Shown: piece by piece, positions 1-8,186 of the stretch | Numbering within the stretch: position 1 is the first letter of the stretch | How the letters are laid out: every line of letters begins with the position of its first letter | Origin: CAZKAP01 sp964550895 | GTDB lineage: Bacteria; Bacteroidota; Bacteroidia; Flavobacteriales; Flavobacteriaceae | NCBI GenBank assembly: GCA_964550895.1 | Contig: CAZKAP010000020.1 | Span: forward strand, 1 to 60,889 | DNA length: 60,889 nucleotides | Direction: 5' to 3' | Notes under the pieces: model-generated | The model's database searches: none | Told to the model about the DNA's origin: nothing | The model's input: the letters and a program-made list of their open reading frames with translations, nothing else | Position numbers and translations under genes: made by a program

Positions 1-1756
1 TTTCCTTCTGCTTCTTGTAGAAATAGTAGACCAGGCTGGTGCCGTGGTGGGTGCGAAGGAAGTCAATGATCCGGTCGGGCAATCGGTATTTGCGAGCGAT
101 CTCGATCCCCTTGATCACGTGGTCCAGGATGATCTGTGCACTCTCCTTGGGCGGCAGGTCGTCGTGCGGATTGATGTTGGTGGTCTGGTTCTCCGTGAAA
201 TACGGGGGGTTGGTCAGCTTGCCGATGTCGTGGTAGAGGGCTCCCACGCGGGTCAGCAGGGCATTGGCCCCGATCTCGTTGGCCGCGGCCTCCGCCAGGT
301 TGGCCACCTGCAGGGAGTGATGGAAGGTTCCCGGTGCGGCATCCGACAATCTTTTGAGCAGTTCGCTATTGGTATCGGAAAGCTCGAGCAGGGAGCTGTC
401 CGAGGTCAGGCCGAATATGCGTTCGTATCCGTATATAAGCGGGAGTACGAAGAGGGTAAACATACCGTTGACGATAAAGGTGAGGAAGACGGGCCACTTC
501 TCGAAGAGGTTGCTCAGGGTACCCTCGTGTATGGTGTGGAAGGCCAGGTAACCGATCAGGTAGATCAGCGTAATCTGACCCACGGCGATAAATAGGTTGG
601 CCCGCTTGTAGAGTTCGGTCACCCCCAGTATGGTCACGATACCGGCTACCAGTTGCAGGAAAATATATTCGAAACTGTTGGGGACCACAAAGCCGAGTAT
701 AAGCAGGGTAATCACATGCACGAACAGGCCCAGGCGGGCGTCGAAGAAATTCTTGAGTACCAAAGGTAGTATGCAAAGGGGTACGGCATAGACAAAATCC
801 ACCCTCCAGTTGATCACCGCCGTGGTGGCCAGGACCATCAGGATGATATTGAAAAGTATGAAGGTGATGCGGTTGTTGTCCTTGTAGATATGGGAGCGGT
901 AGCGATCCAGGAAGAGGTACAGCATCATCAGCACCAGGGCGACCAGTATCCCGTATCCCACGAGAATCAGGCGCTGGTTATTGCCCTTGTAGAGCTCGGA
1001 TTCGTATTCGAGCCGTATGGATTCCAGCTTGCGGAACTGCTCCGGGGTCACGTTGGTACCCTTCCGGATGATGGATGCTCCCTGCAGGACAGACCCCCGG
1101 GTCTGGGATATGTCGGAGCGCACCTCATTGTAGATCTGCTCGGTCAACTCCTGATCGTATATGGCGTTTGGCCTCATGATCTCCTTAAGAAACGCGATCA
1201 GCTGATCTTCGCCCCGGCTTCCGGGCACATCTGCGAAAAATCCACCCAGAACGGCATCGATGTTTCCGGGGTAAACGATGGCCTCCTTAAGCAGGGGTAT
1301 GGCCTTGGTGTCCCGTATCAGATTGATATTTCGACCGGGAGGGGGCTCTTCGAAATAACCGTTCGGATAGATGCGCTGTATGGCCGATTGCCCGGCATCG
1401 AAGAGTTCCCCCTTGCGGCGGTTGTCCAGGTTGCTCAGGTCGAACCGCTGTTCGAAGGTCTCGTTGTAGGTCTTCAGTACCTCATCGAAAATCCCTTCGT
1501 CGTACTGATAATAGAAGGTTTTTCCCTCTTCAAGTTCCTGCAGCTCCTTCTCGATCTCCTCGGGAGATTTTCTCAGTGCGAAATCGAAGGGGGCGTAGTA
1601 ATCCTCGTACTGCCAGGGTCTGCCCAGGCTGTATTCGTACTTGAATTTGCCGCCATGGGGAAAGAGGCTGATAATGATCACCAGGGAAACGACGTACAGG
1701 AAATACCGGTAAATGCGCGATTGGTGCTTGAGAAGAAATTCGATGATTCGAGCCAT
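1..1756 (-). CDS. 7TM-HD family membrane phosphodiesterase (PgpH-like), 3' end cut by window edge
   Basis: This is a membrane protein of the 7TM-HD (PgpH/YqfF) family, whose studied members hydrolyse cyclic di-AMP on the cytoplasmic face; that substrate is inferred here. The ATG is complementary to 1754-1756 and the frame stays open to the left edge, so about 585 residues are visible and the C-terminal tail is missing. A membrane anchor lies at about residues 15-33. It is followed by a soluble segment containing ELEEGKTFYYQYDEGIF, as in the extracellular 7TMR-HDED domain. Several hydrophobic helices follow, including LILVGYGILVALVLMMLYLF near residue 260. The HD domain shows ALYHDIGKLTNPPYF near residue 510 and RTHHGT near 570. 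The gene is divergent from the thiolase and has a good -7 box just upstream. Confidence 0.88.
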   Translation of the reverse strand, partial: MARIIEFLLKHQSRIYRYFLYVVSLVIIISLFPHGGKFKYEYSLGRPWQYEDYYAPFDFALRKSPEEIEKELQELEEGKTFYYQYDEGIFDEVLKTYNETFEQRFDLSNLDNRRKGELFDAGQSAIQRIYPNGYFEEPPPGRNINLIRDTKAIPLLKEAIVYPGNIDAVLGGFFADVPGSRGEDQLIAFLKEIMRPNAIYDQELTEQIYNEVRSDISQTRGSVLQGASIIRKGTNVTPEQFRKLESIRLEYESELYKGNNQRLILVGYGILVALVLMMLYLFLDRYRSHIYKDNNRITFILFNIILMVLATTAVINWRVDFVYAVPLCILPLVLKNFFDARLGLFVHVITLLILGFVVPNSFEYIFLQLVAGIVTILGVTELYKRANLFIAVGQITLIYLIGYLAFHTIHEGTLSNLFEKWPVFLTFIVNGMFTLFVLPLIYGYERIFGLTSDSSLLELSDTNSELLKRLSDAAPGTFHHSLQVANLAEAAANEIGANALLTRVGALYHDIGKLTNPPYFTENQTTNINPHDDLPPKESAQIILDHVIKGIEIARKYRLPDRIIDFLRTHHGTSLVYYFYKKQKE

Positions 1757-1772
1757 AATACCTGTAGGGGCT

Positions 1773-1780
1773 CAAAATTA
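1773..1780 (-). promoter_or_regulatory. Bacteroidota -7 box for the PgpH-like gene
   Basis: The minus strand reads TAATTTTG, an exact match to the Bacteroidota -7 consensus TAnnTTTG, 16 nt upstream of the ATG. No TTG -33 element is visible at the usual 17-23 nt spacing, so the call rests on the -7 box and its position. Confidence 0.5.
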
Positions 1781-1880
1781 GACAATTAAGGCTTTGCAGC
1801 CGAAAGCAGCGGGCCCCGCCAGACTCAAAGGTAAGCCGAGCCTCGAATTTTCCGTAATTTTAGGGGCAAAATAGCATACC

Positions 1881-3053
1881 ATGAAGGAAGTTGTGATTAC
1901 CGCCGCCGTGCGTACACCTATTGGTAGTTTTCTCGGTCAATTCGCCCAGGTGCCTGCCACCGATCTCGGAGCGGCAGCCATCCGGGCAGCCCTGGAAAAA
2001 TCTTCCCTGAAGCCCGAGCAGGTGAATGAAGTGTATATGGGCCAGGTGGTGCAGGCTGGATGTGGTCAGGCACCCGCCCGTCAGGCCGCCCTGAAGGCAG
2101 GCATACCCGATAGTGTGCCCTGCACCACGGTGAACAAGGTATGCGCCTCCGGAATGAAGGCCATTATGTTCGCAGCCCAGTCGATTGCGCTGGGGGACAA
2201 CGAGGTGGTCGTCGCCGGCGGCATGGAAAATATGAGTCAGATTCCGCACTATTTGCATATGCGTCAGGGCACCAAGTTTGGATCCGCAGAAATGGTGGAC
2301 GGTATGCAGAAAGATGGCCTGGTGGACGCCTACGATCAGCAGGCCATGGGCGTCTGTGCCGATCTCTGTGCGAGCGAACACGAATTCACCCGTGAAGATC
2401 AGGATCGTTTCGCGATTCAGTCGTATACCCGTTCGGAACAGGCCTGGTCTACCGGCAAATTCGCCGACGAGGTAATTCCCGTGTCCGTACCCCAGCGCAA
2501 GGGTGACCCCCTGCTGGTAACCGAAGACGAAGAGTACAAGCGGGTCTCCTTCGATAAGGTACCTCAGCTGAGGCCGGCCTTTACCAAGGAAGGAACGGTA
2601 ACAGCGGCCAACGCCTCCACCATAAACGACGGTGCTGCGGCCCTGGTTCTCATGAGCCGCGAGAAAGCAGAAGCGCTCGGGGTCGAAATCCTGGCGGTCG
2701 TGAAGAGCTATGCCGATGCGGCTCAGGAGCCTCAGTGGTTTACTACGGCACCCGCCAAGGCCATACCCAAGGCAATCGCCAAGGCAGGCCTGGACCTGGC
2801 CGACGTGGACTACGTGGAACTCAATGAGGCCTTTTCCGTAGTGGGACTGGCCAACATCAAATTGCTCGGCCTGAATCCCGAAATCGTCAACGTACACGGA
2901 GGGGCCGTTTCCCTTGGGCATCCACTCGGGTGTTCGGGCGTGCGAATCACAGTTACCCTGCTGCATGTGCTGCGCCAACATACCGGAAAATACGGGGTCG
3001 CCGGAATATGCAACGGCGGTGGAGGAGCATCCGCCATTGTGCTTGAACGCTAA
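1881..3053 (+). CDS. acetyl-CoA C-acetyltransferase (thiolase)
   Basis: This is a thiolase of 390 residues, the usual length for the biosynthetic or degradative acetyl-CoA acetyltransferase family. It condenses or cleaves acetoacetyl-CoA in the cytoplasm. The N-terminus VVITAAVRTPIGSFLG is diagnostic. The nucleophile is Cys88 in NKVCASGMKA, and the second catalytic set is His347 in GHPLGCSG and Cys377 in CNGGGGASA, so the active site is complete. The NlpC/P60-like gene starts 8 nt after the stop, so the two are probably co-transcribed, although no functional link is known. A weak -7-like TAATTTTA lies at 1855-1862. Whether it acts in ketogenesis, isoleucine breakdown or the mevalonate route cannot be told from the context. 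Confidence 0.93.
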   Translation: MKEVVITAAVRTPIGSFLGQFAQVPATDLGAAAIRAALEKSSLKPEQVNEVYMGQVVQAGCGQAPARQAALKAGIPDSVPCTTVNKVCASGMKAIMFAAQSIALGDNEVVVAGGMENMSQIPHYLHMRQGTKFGSAEMVDGMQKDGLVDAYDQQAMGVCADLCASEHEFTREDQDRFAIQSYTRSEQAWSTGKFADEVIPVSVPQRKGDPLLVTEDEEYKRVSFDKVPQLRPAFTKEGTVTAANASTINDGAAALVLMSREKAEALGVEILAVVKSYADAAQEPQWFTTAPAKAIPKAIAKAGLDLADVDYVELNEAFSVVGLANIKLLGLNPEIVNVHGGAVSLGHPLGCSGVRITVTLLHVLRQHTGKYGVAGICNGGGGASAIVLER

Positions 3054-3061
3054 ACGAATAG

Positions 3062-3847
3062 GTGAAGAAGAAGCATTCCTACGGAATCACCCTGCTGAGT
3101 GTCGTTTCCCTCTATCACGAGCCCAGTGCGGACAGCCCGCTGCTGGTGCAATTGCTTTGTGGCACCCACTTTCGCATTAAAGAAAGAAAATCCCGCTTCA
3201 GCCGTGTGGAACTGGAGGAATCCTCCATGCAGGGATGGATCCGAAATAACCAGTACACTGCGGTGGAAGAGGAATTCTTCACCCAACACTGCCTGCGAAA
3301 AGAACGCCGTTATTCCAATGACCTGATTGGTCACGGCATCATGCCCCATAACGGCCAGCTGGTTCCCCTGCTCATGGGGTCACGGGTCGATTTTCTGCAG
3401 GAACTGGGGCTGGAATACGAGGGGGAATCCGTATCGGTGCCCACGCTGGATGAACCGGAAGTAATCCGCAAGCAACTCGTCGATAGTGCCCTGACCTATC
3501 TAAAGGCCCCGGAATTTACAGGGGGGCGCACCCCGTTTGGCATAGACGCGCCAGGGCTGGTGCAGCTCGTCTACCGCATTTACGGTAAATCCCTCCCCTT
3601 TGCTGCACGCGAACAGGCCCGGCAGGGCGAAGTATTGAGTTTTTTGGAGGAAAGCCGGCCCGGGGACCTGGCCTATTGCGAAACCCGGGGAGGAGACATC
3701 AGCCATGTGGGGATCCTACTAGGTAATAATTACATCTTGCATACACACGGTCAGGTTAGGGTCGACCGCATCGATCATACCGGAATTTTCGATGTGCAAC
3801 GTCGCCGCTACTCCCATACCCTTAGGGTGATCAAGGCCCTGCTCTAG
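3062..3847 (+). CDS. SH3 plus NlpC/P60-like protein lacking the catalytic cysteine
   Basis: This 261-residue protein has an N-terminal SH3b-like domain (about residues 8-65) and a C-terminal NlpC/P60 (C40 peptidase) domain (about 135-260). Active C40 enzymes cut peptidoglycan stem peptides and carry a D-C-S-G nucleophile motif. Here the motif reads GIDAPGLVQ, with Ala163 in place of Cys, and the usual WGG just before it reads TGG. The partner histidines appear kept: His215 in DISHVGILLG and His227/229 in ILHTHGQVRVD. The codons are GAC GCG CCA, so a single sequencing error does not explain the change. The start is a GTG 8 nt after the thiolase stop; no ATG is better placed. No signal peptide is seen. 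It is probably a binding or regulatory pseudo-hydrolase. Confidence 0.82.
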   Translation: MKKKHSYGITLLSVVSLYHEPSADSPLLVQLLCGTHFRIKERKSRFSRVELEESSMQGWIRNNQYTAVEEEFFTQHCLRKERRYSNDLIGHGIMPHNGQLVPLLMGSRVDFLQELGLEYEGESVSVPTLDEPEVIRKQLVDSALTYLKAPEFTGGRTPFGIDAPGLVQLVYRIYGKSLPFAAREQARQGEVLSFLEESRPGDLAYCETRGGDISHVGILLGNNYILHTHGQVRVDRIDHTGIFDVQRRRYSHTLRVIKALL

Positions 3848-3850
3848 GCC

Positions 3851-3889
3851 AAAAAAAAGGGAGCAAAACCCCGTGAGTCCTGCTCCCTT
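3851..3889 (-). terminator. Rho-independent terminator after the gyrA-TPR unit
   Basis: A perfect 9-bp stem (AAGGGAGCA at 3857-3865 with TGCTCCCTT at 3881-3889) is followed, on the minus strand, by a run of T. The U-run lies only in the minus direction, so it mainly ends the transcript of the TPR gene. Confidence 0.75.
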
Positions 3890-3916
3890 CTCTGAAAAAG
3901 GAAATGACAAAAGTCC

Positions 3917-5185
3917 TTATTCTCCTAGCATTCCTTTAACGCGCTTGAAGTTGTCGGTATCCCCCAACGCTCCATAGAGGTTCTTCAGCTGGGATAGGAT
4001 GCTCTTGTCGTTCGGATTGTCCTTCAGGGCCGCCTCGAGGACCTTGGCACCTTCCCGAAACAGGTCGTCCTTCTGCTCCTTAAGCTTGTCGTATTTGGCA
4101 ATATCCTCCTTCTTGTATGAGGAAGAGAGCTCATTCATCTCCTCGATCAGATCGTTGCCCTCGTTCACATAGGTGGTGGACAGATTGAGCAGTGCATTTG
4201 TATAATTAGGGTCAATCTCCAGAGCCTTGCTGTATGCAGCACGAGCCCCTTCATAATCCCCTTGCTCCATATTAATCACGCCTATGTTGTACAGCAGGTC
4301 AGGATTATCGGGTGCCATCTGCGAAGCTTCTTCCATCAGCTTCTTGAAAGTCTCCTTGTCACCCATGTTGTAGTACAGGTTGGCTTTATTGAGGACCAGG
4401 TTTACATCCTCAGGATTGGCCGCCATCGCATCCTCGTAGGCCTGCAGGGCCTCATCGGTCTTACCCTGCTGCTGGAGGATCAGGGCGATATTCTTTACGA
4501 TCTCCGCCTTCTTTGAAGGTATCTTCTCGTCTTTGGGGTTGGTATACGAGCCGGACTTCACATACAGATCCCGGGTATCCTTGTCCAGTTCCTCGGTCTT
4601 ACCGGTCTCTACGTTAACGGCGGTGTACGTTATGCCGCTTCCGTCATAGCCGACTTCCTTGAGCTCCCTGTAGTACTTCAGGGCTCCTTCCAGATCACCC
4701 CCATTAACGGAACTTCCAGCGGCGTAGTACAGGTAAACGGTATCCTTTGGACTCATCTTATAACCGAGGTATAACTTGGTGGCCGAATCCACAAACTTCG
4801 ATTCGTTCTGATCCTTGATTGCCGCGTTGATCAGGTCGGCGGTCATCTGCTGGATCGCGGTGGCCGCGTCATCGGTATAGCGAGCTTTACCCGACTCTTT
4901 TTCGATATCCATCATCCGATTATAGGCATCGAAAGCCTTCCGGTAGGCGTCGGTATCACCCGCCTTGGCCAGGCCGGCATAGGCCTCACCCAATAAGTTA
5001 AAGTACTGGGCCTGCATCTTGGCATCGGCAGACTCTATGGTAGAGGCCGCCTTGTTCAGTTCGGTTACTACTGAGGCGAAGTTGCCCGACTTCATGGCCT
5101 TGTTAGCATCCTTAATCTCATCCTTCTGCGCCCAAACCGTTACGGATAGCCCGAGCAGAAGCATGGTAAAAATCTTGGTTTTCAT
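3917..5185 (-). CDS. exported TPR-repeat protein next to gyrA
   Basis: This 422-residue protein has an N-terminal signal peptide (MKTKIFTMLLLGLSVTVWAQ) and so is exported. Tetratricopeptide repeats are clear in the second half, for example DEALQAYEDAMAANPEDVNLVLNKA-type units around residues 240-340 with the Y-E-A-x-x-x-Y-x-x-A-L-x-x-x-P pattern (GDYEGARAAYSKALEIDPNY). TPRs bind partner proteins; the partner is unknown. The gene begins 44 nt after the gyrA stop on the same strand and the pair is probably co-transcribed. A weak -7-like TACCTTTA in the gap may give separate expression. Exact function is not recognisable. Confidence 0.85.
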   Translation of the reverse strand: MKTKIFTMLLLGLSVTVWAQKDEIKDANKAMKSGNFASVVTELNKAASTIESADAKMQAQYFNLLGEAYAGLAKAGDTDAYRKAFDAYNRMMDIEKESGKARYTDDAATAIQQMTADLINAAIKDQNESKFVDSATKLYLGYKMSPKDTVYLYYAAGSSVNGGDLEGALKYYRELKEVGYDGSGITYTAVNVETGKTEELDKDTRDLYVKSGSYTNPKDEKIPSKKAEIVKNIALILQQQGKTDEALQAYEDAMAANPEDVNLVLNKANLYYNMGDKETFKKLMEEASQMAPDNPDLLYNIGVINMEQGDYEGARAAYSKALEIDPNYTNALLNLSTTYVNEGNDLIEEMNELSSSYKKEDIAKYDKLKEQKDDLFREGAKVLEAALKDNPNDKSILSQLKNLYGALGDTDNFKRVKGMLGE

Positions 5186-5228
5186 TGGTTTATTTTTGTG
5201 TTTAAATACCGTGTAAAGGTATTATTTT

Positions 5229-7745
5229 CTATGAATCCGTATCAAGGCCTGTGCCATCTTCTTCGTTGACTTCCATATCCCGTACATCCACATCCTCAAC
5301 GGCTTCTTCGTCTTTCAACACTTTGGCCACGGCAGCGATGGTATCATTGCCCTTCAGATTGATCAGCCTGACCCCCTGGGTGGCCCGTCCCATCACCCGG
5401 AGGTCTGAGACTTCCAGACGAATGGCTATGCCGGACTTGTTGATGATCATCAGATCATAGGAATCCGTGACGTTCTTGATGGCCACCAGGCCACCGGTTT
5501 TCGGGGTAATGGAAATCGTCTTTACTCCCTTACCTCCCCGGTTCGTGATGCGGTAATCGTCTATACTCGATCGTTTCCCGTATCCATTCTCCGATACGAC
5601 CAGTATGTCTTCATCGAAATTATGCACCGAAACCATGCCAATGACCTCGTCCTTTTCGTCGGCCAGTGTAATGCCGCGGACCCCGGCGGCGCTCCGTCCC
5701 ATGGGACGGGTCTTCACCTCCTCGAATCGGATAGCTTTGCCGGATCTGAGTCCCAGTAATATCTGGCTGTTTCCCGTGGTGAGTTTGGCCTCGAGCAGCT
5801 CGTCTCCTTCGCGGATGGTAATGGCATTAATTCCGTTCTGCCGGGGCCGGGAGTACTGCTCCAGGGAAGTCTTCTTGACCACGCCCTTCTTGGTAGCCAT
5901 AATCACATAATGGCTGTTCACATACTCTTCGTCCTTCAGGTCCCGGGTACATATAAAAGCCTTGACCTTGTCGTCGGGCTCGATCTGAATCAGATTCTGA
6001 ATAGCCCTTCCCTTGGAGGCCTTGGTTCCTTCGGGTATCTCGTAGACCCGCATCCAGAAACAGCGGCCCTTCTGAGTAAAGAAGAGCATATACTGGTGGT
6101 TGGTACCCACGAACAAATGCTCGAGGAAATCCTCCTGACGGGTGGACGAAGCCTTCTGCCCTACTCCACCCCGATGCTGTATTTTGTATTCCGAAAGCGG
6201 GGTTCGCTTGATGTAGCCCGCGTGTGAAATGGTCAGGACCACCTGTTCGTCCGGAATCATATCCTCTATGCTCAGGTCGCCTCCGGCGAAATTGATGTCC
6301 GAACGACGCTCATCGCCGTAGTTCTTGCGGACCTCCTGAAGCTCTTCCTTGATGATCTCCATGCGCCGCTCTTTGCGCTCCAGGATATCCTTAAGGTCCT
6401 CTATGGTCTTCAGAAGCTCGTCGTATTCCTCACGAAGCTTATCCTGCTCCAGGCCGGTCAGTTGTCGAAGTCGCATCTCCACGATGGCCTTGGCCTGCAC
6501 TTCGGACAGGGAGAAGCGTTCGATCAGACTGTTTCGGGCATCTTCCACATTGGCAGAGGCTCGTATAATCGAAATCACCTCGTCAATATTATCCGAGGCG
6601 ATGATCAGCCCTTCCAGTATATGGGCCCGCTCCTCCGCTTTGCGCAGTTCGAATCGGGTACGCCTGACCACAACTTCATGGCGATGTTCAACAAAGTGGA
6701 CGATCAGGTCCTTTAGGTTGAGTAACTTAGGCCTTCCGCCCACCAGGGCAATGTTATTTACGCTGAAACTGGTCTGCAGTGCGGTGTGTTTGTACAGCGT
6801 ATTGAGGACGATGTTGGGGATAGCATCCCGCTTTAGTATGTATACGATCCGCATTCCCTTGCGATCCGATTCGTCCCGGATCAGTGAGATGCCTTCGATT
6901 TTTTTGTCATTCACCATATCCCAGGTCTTCTTCAGCATTTCCGCCTTGTTGACCTGATAGGGAATCTCCGTGACCACGATGCAGTCCCTGCCATTAATCT
7001 CCTCGAAAGTGGCGCGGGCCCTCATAATCACCCTACCCCTGCCGGTATGAAAGGCCTCACGCACCCCGTCGTAACCGTAGATGATTCCTCCGGTGGGGAA
7101 ATCGGGAGCCTTGACAAACTGCATGAGTCCGTCTATATCGATCTCAGTATTGTCGATATAGGCAATGGTGCCGTCGACGACTTCCGCCAGATTGTGTGGG
7201 GGCATATTCGTGGCCATACCCACGGCTATGCCGGCAGCACCGTTAACCAGGAGATTGGGTACCCGGGAAGGGAGTACCGTAGGCTCCTCCAGTGAGTCAT
7301 CGAAATTCAGGGAGTGATCGACGGTTTCCTTATCGATATCCGCCAGCATCTCTTCGGCGAACTTGCGCATCCGGGCTTCGGTATATCGCATCGCCGCAGG
7401 GCTGTCACCATCGACGGAACCAAAGTTTCCCTGACCGTCGATCAGCATATAGCGCAGGCTCCATTCCTGGGCCATACGGACCATGGTATCGTAAACTGAG
7501 GTATCTCCGTGGGGGTGGTACTTACCCAGTACCTCACCCACGATTCGAGCCGACTTCTTATAAGAAGTATTGGAGCGAACTCCCAATTCGTGCATGCCAA
7601 ACAAAACGCGCCGATGAACGGGCTTAAGACCGTCCCGTACATCCGGCAGGGCACGTGACACGATGACCGACATCGAATAGTCGATGTAGGCCGACTTCAT
7701 TTCATCCTCGATATTTATCGCTATCAGCTTCTCTCCGTCCGCCAT
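5229..7745 (-). CDS. gyrA: DNA gyrase subunit A
   Basis: This is the 838-residue A subunit of DNA gyrase, the breakage-reunion subunit that introduces negative supercoils with GyrB. The catalytic tyrosine is Tyr121 in AMRYTEARM. The quinolone pocket reads HPHGDTSVYD, with Thr82 where E. coli has Ser83 and with the acidic Asp86 kept. The C-terminal wrapping domain has a degenerate GyrA box, QHRGGVG, in place of the canonical QRRGGKG, and a similar NRGGKG motif lies further on. A ParC identity is less likely because of the full-length C-terminal beta-pinwheel. It is divergent from clpC across a 441-nt gap; gyrB is not in the window. Confidence 0.95.
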   Translation of the reverse strand: MADGEKLIAINIEDEMKSAYIDYSMSVIVSRALPDVRDGLKPVHRRVLFGMHELGVRSNTSYKKSARIVGEVLGKYHPHGDTSVYDTMVRMAQEWSLRYMLIDGQGNFGSVDGDSPAAMRYTEARMRKFAEEMLADIDKETVDHSLNFDDSLEEPTVLPSRVPNLLVNGAAGIAVGMATNMPPHNLAEVVDGTIAYIDNTEIDIDGLMQFVKAPDFPTGGIIYGYDGVREAFHTGRGRVIMRARATFEEINGRDCIVVTEIPYQVNKAEMLKKTWDMVNDKKIEGISLIRDESDRKGMRIVYILKRDAIPNIVLNTLYKHTALQTSFSVNNIALVGGRPKLLNLKDLIVHFVEHRHEVVVRRTRFELRKAEERAHILEGLIIASDNIDEVISIIRASANVEDARNSLIERFSLSEVQAKAIVEMRLRQLTGLEQDKLREEYDELLKTIEDLKDILERKERRMEIIKEELQEVRKNYGDERRSDINFAGGDLSIEDMIPDEQVVLTISHAGYIKRTPLSEYKIQHRGGVGQKASSTRQEDFLEHLFVGTNHQYMLFFTQKGRCFWMRVYEIPEGTKASKGRAIQNLIQIEPDDKVKAFICTRDLKDEEYVNSHYVIMATKKGVVKKTSLEQYSRPRQNGINAITIREGDELLEAKLTTGNSQILLGLRSGKAIRFEEVKTRPMGRSAAGVRGITLADEKDEVIGMVSVHNFDEDILVVSENGYGKRSSIDDYRITNRGGKGVKTISITPKTGGLVAIKNVTDSYDLMIINKSGIAIRLEVSDLRVMGRATQGVRLINLKGNDTIAAVAKVLKDEEAVEDVDVRDMEVNEEDGTGLDTDS

Positions 7746-8186
7746 AAAATCGCAGTAATTTTAAAATCGCAGCAAGATACGATAAATACTAGGCTCGCCG
7801 GATGTCCGCAGGGGTAATAATCCAGTTTTTATTAACAGTTTTTACCATCGGATACCGCTTCTTCCTACCTCAGTGAAACCGGATCCGATCACTCCCAGCC
7901 TATTGGCACGGTTTTGGCCGTTTAGTATGTGAACAAAAAATGCTCAAATCGATGCTTAGCCAACTGAAAAACAGAAATTTCCGTAAGTTTTTTCGGTTTA
8001 TTTCGACGAAAGGATTTCGTATTTTAACATACGCGGCACGCCCGTTTTGACAATAATGCAAGGAAGTGGCGACAAAATAGCAGGTTCAGGGCCTTAATCC
8101 CATTTTTTTTGCGTTAATCGAGAAAGGGTCTGGGAATTGGTTGCCCAAGGTACTTTTTATTAATTTTAGTAGCTGAATCAAAGTTT
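7746..8186. other. 441-nt divergent intergenic region between gyrA and clpC
   Basis: No credible gene is seen. The stretch is more A/T-rich than its neighbours. It holds a candidate clpC promoter near 8141-8168 and an alternating inverted repeat at 8001-8020 (TTTCGACGAAAGGATTTCGT) that can fold as a 6-bp hairpin (8006-8020). A weak TATCTTG on the minus strand near 7772 could serve gyrA. Nothing else is recognisable. Confidence 0.6.
8141..8168 (+). promoter_or_regulatory. candidate clpC promoter (-33 TTG, -7 TAATTTTA)
   Basis: TTG at 8141-8143 is followed after 17 nt by TAATTTTA at 8161-8168, one mismatch from the Bacteroidota TAnnTTTG box. It lies 18 nt before the clpC ATG, which would give a very short leader. 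Confidence 0.45.

Noticed and set aside
890..1789. 299-residue open frame opposite the PgpH-like gene
   Set aside because: The minus strand carries the membrane and HDIG domain pattern; the plus frame does not.
1860..2981. 373-residue open frame opposite the thiolase
   Set aside because: It shares no motif with any family, while the plus-strand thiolase has all catalytic residues.
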